DNA from: Populus alba
Lineage: Eukaryota; Streptophyta; Magnoliopsida; Malpighiales; Salicaceae
Length of the DNA: 64,000 bases
Assembly: GCF_005239225.2 (NCBI RefSeq)
Contig: NC_133300.1
Location: 3,067,875 to 3,131,874 of the forward strand
Reading direction: 5' to 3'
In this document: positions 59,057-64,000 of the stretch, piece after piece
How the letters are laid out: the number at the start of each line of letters is the position of its first letter
How positions within the stretch are numbered: position 1 is the stretch's first letter
The notes under the pieces: model-generated
Seen by the model: the letters and a program-made list of their open reading frames with translations, nothing else
What the model was told of the DNA's origin: nothing
Database searches by the model: none
Made by a program: the position numbers and the translations under genes

Positions 59057-59689
59057 GCTACCTACTAGCACCAATTGGTGCTGCCTAAGTCAACAAAGTG
59101 AGCACAAATTCGGTGCCACTTGCAACACCAATTGGTGCTCTTGTCTTTTGCATGACAAAGGCAAGGAAGCTTGCCTATAAATAGGCAGTGCATCCTTGCC
59201 TTATATACTTCATAAGAGAAAAACAAGAGAGAAGAAGAGGAGAGTGAGAGAGGGAAAGTAATCCCACAAAGTTGTGAGGTATTTGTGAGAGAGTAAGTGA
59301 GGTGTTTTCTCCTAGTAATAGAGAGATTCTTAGTTGTTCTCCTATTAGTTGAGAGAGGTTGTAATTCCCACATTACTTAGTAAAATCCTTATATACTTGC
59401 CCGTGGACGTAGCCAAATTGGATGAACCACGTAAATTCTTGTGTGTCTAATTTCTTATTTTATCTTATCCCTTACCTTTTATTTTGTCAGGTTTGCATGC
59501 TAGTATCCTAATAGAATCGGTTCTACAATAACCAAATCATTTGAGATTACAAAAGAAGACTAAATTGTCAAAGAACTCGAATTCATGATTGCTTAATTAC
59601 TAAGGTTTTGATATCATGTTAAAGAATTATCTTAGTTTAATAGCTTAAACTATTAAGTAAAATTCAGGATGTAATTTATATAATTATGT

Positions 59690-60330
59690 AATAGAGATGT
59701 TTCTTGATTTAATTTTTTATGGCATAATACTCCCGCTAGCCCCCCTCTTGATTAAGTTAACACCCATCATATATGAGTTCTTCGCCCAATTCACACTTTA
59801 CTTGAAATTTCCTTTTTTTTTTAAAAAAATATTGTGTCCCTTCAAATATTTGACTTTTAAGAAATATTTCTCTACAAAGAAAGTGAGGTATTTGAAAGTA
59901 TAGTTGCGGCTGCTTTTCAAAATATTTTTCACTTGAAAATACATCAAAATAATATATTTTTTAATTTTTTTAAAATTATTTTTGACATCGGCACATCAAA
60001 ATAATATGAAAAAATAAAAAATATTAATTAGAAGCACATAAAAAAATACAAAATTTTCAAAACATTTTTGAAATGCAAAAACAAATAGGACTATATGCTA
60101 TCAAGACATTTTTTTCCTCTCTCTCTACCTACTTAGCTGTCTTCGCATCCTGCTTTCCAAATCCGATAAAGAATATTATTATTTCCCAAATTAACATTCG
60201 CATCCTATCCAGCCATTGCTTTCCAGGAAGTGGCGTAAGCCGTAATGCACATGCCTCAAGAGGAAAAAGTAAACAGACAACGCTCTTCCATTGATGCCTC
60301 CTTTTTATTAATGGCAAGTCTTCTCTAACA
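59690..60330. repeat. Downstream-flank repeat, copy C
   Basis: The parts at 59690-59882 and 60108-60330 match the unit A flank at 30404-30590 and 30600-30810 (TGAGTTCTTCGCCCAATTCAC, CTACCTACTTAGCTG, CAGCCATTGCTTTCC). They are separated by an inserted copy of the dispersed MITE-like repeat (about 59885-60105). A composite unit would be expected to its right, but nothing of it was found before the Tat LTR. Confidence 0.75.
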
Positions 60331-60724
60331 CCCCAATCTATACAGCTGGTTATCATTAGAAAATGGGTGTTTTAGAACGACTAAAAGAAAGGAAGTGGAG
60401 AAGTTGCTTGACGGCCCAGAATTTTGATGGCCATCTAACCTGTATTCCTCACCGGGGTCAATCCATCATGTGCTAACCTCTAGATGAGAAGGTTAGCAGC
60501 ATCCCTACTTACCTTTATTACGCTGACGACTCGATCAAACTACCCAAGAGCTCCAAGCAAACCCACTAGGTGGCTAGGGGTTGCAGACCCCAAAATCTCT
60601 GTTATGTGTTAACAGACCAGGCAGAATTTAGGAGATTAAAGGAAAGTACTCTGTAGACCTTGTTTATGTAGACTGAACAGGAGCGAGTTTGCTGGTTCTA
60701 TCTTATATTTTCTCAAATTAGGAT
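60331..60724. other. Unassigned spacer
   Basis: Moderately GC-rich sequence with no open frame of note. It contains a short GGTTGCAGACCCC-type stretch. I could not assign it to a gene or element; it may be internal sequence of a Tat-type element. Confidence 0.3.
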
Positions 60725-62640
60725 TGTTGTAACCCATTTTTGGGTCCCCACAAAAAATAAAATAAATAGCCAAAAGAAGTTAGAAAAATAACAGGAGGCA
60801 TGAAGCGCCTAGAAAATGGTCAGAAAAATTAGTCAAGGAGGTTAAAAATACAGAGATGAATTTTTTGAATGATGAGAGCCCTGGTGGATAAGAAAATTTG
60901 ATTTTTTGAGGAGAAAAGTCCAAATTTGGAGATTTATGGACTTAATTGGATTTTTAATTGAATTTATAGAGGATTTGATTGCAAGAAAAATTGATTTTTA
61001 AGTCAATTTGGGTTTTAATTAGAAGAAATTTAAGTTTTGGGGCCAAAATATATTTTTTAGGAATTTATTAGGTCAAATCAGGGGCTTAATTGCATAAATA
61101 TTGAAGTTTAATGGCCAATTAGGGGCTTAATTGTGAAAATCCGAAACCAGGGACCAATTTGGAAAAGGCGCGAAGATAGAGGGGGCTGTATTGAATTGAT
61201 TCAGGGGCCTAATTGAAGAAATTGGAAGTTTATTGATCAATTGAGGGTCAAATTGCATAAATCAAAGGACAAGGATCAAAGTGGAAAAGGCGGCCAAATA
61301 TGAGGGCGGCAATTGAATTTTCGAAGGATGCAGTTGAAATGAACAAAAGAAAATTGAGGGCTGATTTGAAAATAGACACGTTCTAGCGCCACATTTAAAT
61401 GAAACGGCACGTTTTGTCCAAAACGACGCCGTTTTATGTAAAAAAAAAAAAAAAGAGGACAAAACGGTGTCGTTTTGAACGACACTGTTCCCCTTTCTTC
61501 TTCCCCTGGACGTGCAGCAGGGGAAGAGGAAGCGTTTTTTTTTCTTTCTTCCTCTTTCTTCATTACTCCCTGCGATCCGCGTGCCCTGCAGAAGACTCGA
61601 AACCCCAAGCGCCGTGATGATAAGAAGTCAGGGGCGCTGCGCCTTGCCAGCCGCGCCCACCAACCAAACCGATGCTGCCCTGCTCCCCATGCGCAGTAAT
61701 GAAGAGGCCCCGCTCCCTTACCCCCTATAAATGGAGATTGAACAGGCCATACGGGAGAGGAGGAAAAGAAAAGGGGAGAACACGAAGAGAGAGAGGGAAG
61801 AGAGAGAATGAACGAGAGAGAGGGAAGAGAAGGAACAAAACCGAAAACAACAAAAGAAAAAAAGAAAACCGAGAACAAAGAGAAAGGAAGGAACAGAGAG
61901 AACCACTGAAAACAAAAAAGAAAGAGGAGAGAGGAAGAGGAAGAAACCTCTCTCCCTCCGCCGTTTGAACAGCAGCACCGCTGCTTGGAGCCGCTGTCCG
62001 TGAGCCACGACACCGCCACCGGCCTCCACCGCAGCACCACCAGCGACCGCCTCCTCCACGCCAGGTACAGTCTTCTTCTCCCCTGCATTTTTGCTGCATG
62101 CGTTTTCCTCCTGCATGCAGAATCATTCTGCATGCAGGAGGAGGGGAGGGGAAAATTAATTCCCCCCTCGTTGGGTTTCCTCTCGCTGGGCCAGGCTGCT
62201 TCTGGCCCAGCTTTGATGTATTTCTGGGCCAGACCGATTCTGGCCCAGCCTTGCATGTCTAGGCCGGGTCTGGCCCAGATTAAAGAGGAGGATTTTTCTT
62301 GAACCATGGACCGACCAACAACTAGAAACACAATAACACCTTAGTTTTTATCAGACAATCAAACAATGCAGCTTACCTTAGGTAAGGCGTATTTGGGGTG
62401 CTAATACCTTCCCTTTACGCAACCAGTCCCCGTACCCGATCTCTGAGACCAGTTAGGGTTCCTAGTGACCAAAATACTAGGTGGCGACTCCCATTCCATT
62501 TTCTACCAATAAACGACAAGAATTCCTTGTCTCCCTATACTTGCCACATAGATATAGATTTACATTCCTAGATTTAAAATGGAAAATACAACAATTATAT
62601 TTTTCGCCGCGACGCCGCACACGTGCGACAAGGATAAAGA
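60725..62640 (+). mobile_element. Tat/Ogre-type gypsy LTR and adjoining 5' end, truncated
   Basis: It begins TGTTGTAACCCATTTTTGGG. It has a TATA box, then a long purine-rich GAGAGAGGGAAG leader and a C-rich stretch. Near the 3' side it shows GGGGTGCTAATACC and CTTCCCTTTACG, then GGTGGCGACTCC, all typical of Tat/Ogre LTR ends and the sequence just inside them. A GC-rich CGCCGCGACGCCGC follows near 62605, after which similarity stops. No coding domains remain. Long minus-strand open frames here are by-products of the biased composition. Confidence 0.6.
61726..61732 (+). promoter_or_regulatory. TATA box of the Tat/Ogre-type LTR
   Basis: TATAAAT in the context CCCCCTATAAATGG, followed within about 60 bases by the purine-rich leader. 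The position fits the U3/R boundary of an LTR. Confidence 0.55.
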
Positions 62641-62979
62641 GTTTTGAAGAATTTACAAAAAAACATGCCAATCAAAAATATTTTTTTCACTCATCTATAT
62701 ATTTTTTTATTCTATGTTAAATAATTTTCATTAGAGAATACTTACTAATAAAATTCAAACAGTCAAACTTTTTTTTAAAAAAACATTAGTTTCAAATATA
62801 CCTATTAATCTATTTTTAAAACAAATTTCTAACACATTCTTGAATATTAATGTTAGAGAATAATATAAATCATATATTGAAACATCACCTAACAGCTTAA
62901 GCTATTGAGTTGAAATAGTTTTTAACATGGTATCAAAGTCTTGATGACTAGTCTCATAACCCAATTATGGGTTATCTCC

Positions 62980-64000
62980 CACTACAATATTTCATAGTTT
63001 TATCGACGAATATAATCAGTCGGTGTAAGATTCAAACTCCGTCGTTAAATTTTTTACCGACAAAAAGTATCCGTCGGCATCCCTTTCATCGGTAATACCA
63101 CATTTCATCGCTACATTTGTCGGTAAAAAAAAATATTGCCGATGGTTTTACAGACGGAAAATGCTCACAAAAAAAAATTCCCGTTAAAAAAAAAAACCAA
63201 TGGATTAAACATCAAAAAATAAAAAAATAAAGTTAAATAATATTCATTACAAATTGAATATGTTTCCAAAAAAAATTATATTAGCACAATGACGGAGCTG
63301 GAAGAGGAGGAGGAGGAGGAGGTTGGTTGTTCCCAGAATCGTACGGCCAAAAAAGAGGTGCACATGTATCACCACTTTGTGATGTCAAGTTCATGTCCAA
63401 TTGGTGAAGTTGTTCATAATTCATCGAGAGTTGCTTGTGTTTCTCGGTGAGATGATGAGCTGTGTGAGCCATGTTTTACTCATAATTTGTTAATAGTTGC
63501 TCGTATTTTTTGGTGAGATGAGCCGTGTGTTGTTGCAAGGCCAAGAACTCCTTATATTAGGTGCTCGATACTGATTGAAAGCTCCCAACGGTTGAAAAAA
63601 TACGGGCCACCCACAAGTTCTCGGCCGTAGTATTGGAGAGCCCGTACACCTGATTTTTATCGGGTCCACCGAATGATCCTACCTCCATCCACAAATCCAG
63701 ATCGAAATCTGAATGGGTCGAAGGATTGTCCCCATATTTCTCTCTCAACCGACTATTATAAATCTCATGAAAATAAAAAAAGAAATCATTATATTCAATT
63801 CAATAAAAATAATAACTTATGAAATAAAATGGTTGAACGAACATACCACAAAGTATTGAGCGCGATTGTCAACGAACTGTTGCATTCTTTTTTAACGGTC
63901 TTGACTCCGCATATGTGTCTTTACGAACAGCTCCACTGGGCTCGGCTCACATCCAAGAGACATAGCTTATAAGAAAAAAAATTAATTAAGTAACAACAAA
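62980..64000 (-). mobile_element. CACTA (En/Spm) element, 3' end, running off the window
   Basis: The terminal CACTACAATATTTC starts at 62980. It is followed by subterminal repeats based on CCGTCGG and ACCGACA (about 63010-63160), as in CACTA elements. The coding remnant that follows is on the minus strand, so 62980 is the 3' end of the element. The other end lies beyond 64000. Confidence 0.8.
63281..63965 (-). pseudogene. Plant transposase (Ptta/En/Spm, Transposase_24-like) remnant
   Basis: Reading leftwards from 63965: CEPSPVELFVKTHMRSQDR, then a premature TAA (63892-63894), then FVDNRAQYFV ending at a GTATGT donor. After a short intron come NSRLREKYGDNPSTHSDFD, WMEVGS and VYGLSNTTAENLW. 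The last part (LALQQHTAHLTKKYEQL, a coiled-coil-like region) is interrupted by in-frame TAA at 63557-63559 and 63476-63478. The final stop is at 63281-63283. Three nonsense codons make it a pseudogene. Confidence 0.8.

Larger units (their letters stand above)
53618..59525 (+). mobile_element. Older copia-like LTR split by a gypsy element
   Basis: The left piece (53618-53693, starting GTGTTTGGAACC) and the right piece (59057-59525, ending GGTTCTA) form one LTR-like sequence of about 540 bp when the gypsy element is taken out. Its ends carry the inverted motif GGAACC/GGTTC, and CAATA flanks it on both sides (53613-53617 and 59526-59530). A TATA box TATAAATA lies at 59176-59183, and a copia-type GAACCACGTAAATT lies near the 3' end. 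No internal domain follows, so it is probably a solo LTR. Exact ends are uncertain by one or two bases. Confidence 0.65.

Noticed and set aside
61276..62331. Minus-strand open frame of 351 codons
   Set aside because: It runs antisense through the GC- and purine-biased LTR; low-complexity Ser/Leu/Phe composition, no motif, and several overlapping frames are equally open.
1..64000. CRISPR arrays, bacterial operons, rRNA genes, origins
   Set aside because: None seen; the sequence is eukaryotic in gene structure and repeat content.

Overview
The window looks like nuclear DNA of a flowering plant, most likely a woody eudicot; Populus or another Salicaceae is my best guess but is not proven. The base composition is AT-rich, genes have GT-AG introns, and much of the sequence is nested LTR retrotransposons, MITEs, tRNA-derived SINEs and a CACTA end. 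Three multi-exon genes can be rebuilt, all on the minus strand: a peroxin 13 gene (560-3331), an NLP8/NLP9-type NIN-like transcription factor gene (8302-13129), and an unusual composite gene (46323-52358).

Layout: 1-3331 PEX13; 3410-8301 intergenic, with a local tandem duplication interrupted by a MITE that carries four consecutive perfect hairpins; 8302-13129 NLP gene, with a Tourist-like MITE in intron 1; 13130-28667 a gene desert of AT-rich repeats, MITE relics, two SINEs and a 920-bp terminal-inverted-repeat element with a GC-rich cargo; 28668-60345 a degenerate tandem array built around the composite gene and filled with retrotransposons; 60725-62640 a Tat/Ogre-type LTR; 62980-64000 a decayed CACTA element.

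The main discovery candidate is the composite gene. Ten exons join without a stop and with matching phase at every junction into about 1095 residues. In order they give a complete GRAS domain of DELLA type without the DELLA segment, a linker exon I cannot place, the second GAF-like exon of an NLP protein (starting at the same residue and phase as in the NLP gene 36 kb away), a BED zinc finger, and a complete Ulp1/SENP-type C48 cysteine protease with His, Asp, Gln and Cys in place. I know of no described protein with this order.

The array around it holds a second, broken copy of the protease 3' end (unit A, 36537-41913), three copies of its downstream flank and an extra truncated GRAS gene (28668-29045). 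In unit A one copia element (Copia2) sits inside the exon of the catalytic cysteine, and another (Copia1, identical LTRs) sits at the stop codon. A third, 5'-truncated copia lies at the junction of the two units. A Ty3/gypsy element (53694-59056) is inserted in an older copia-like LTR. All positions come from reading the sequence by eye; no searches were run.
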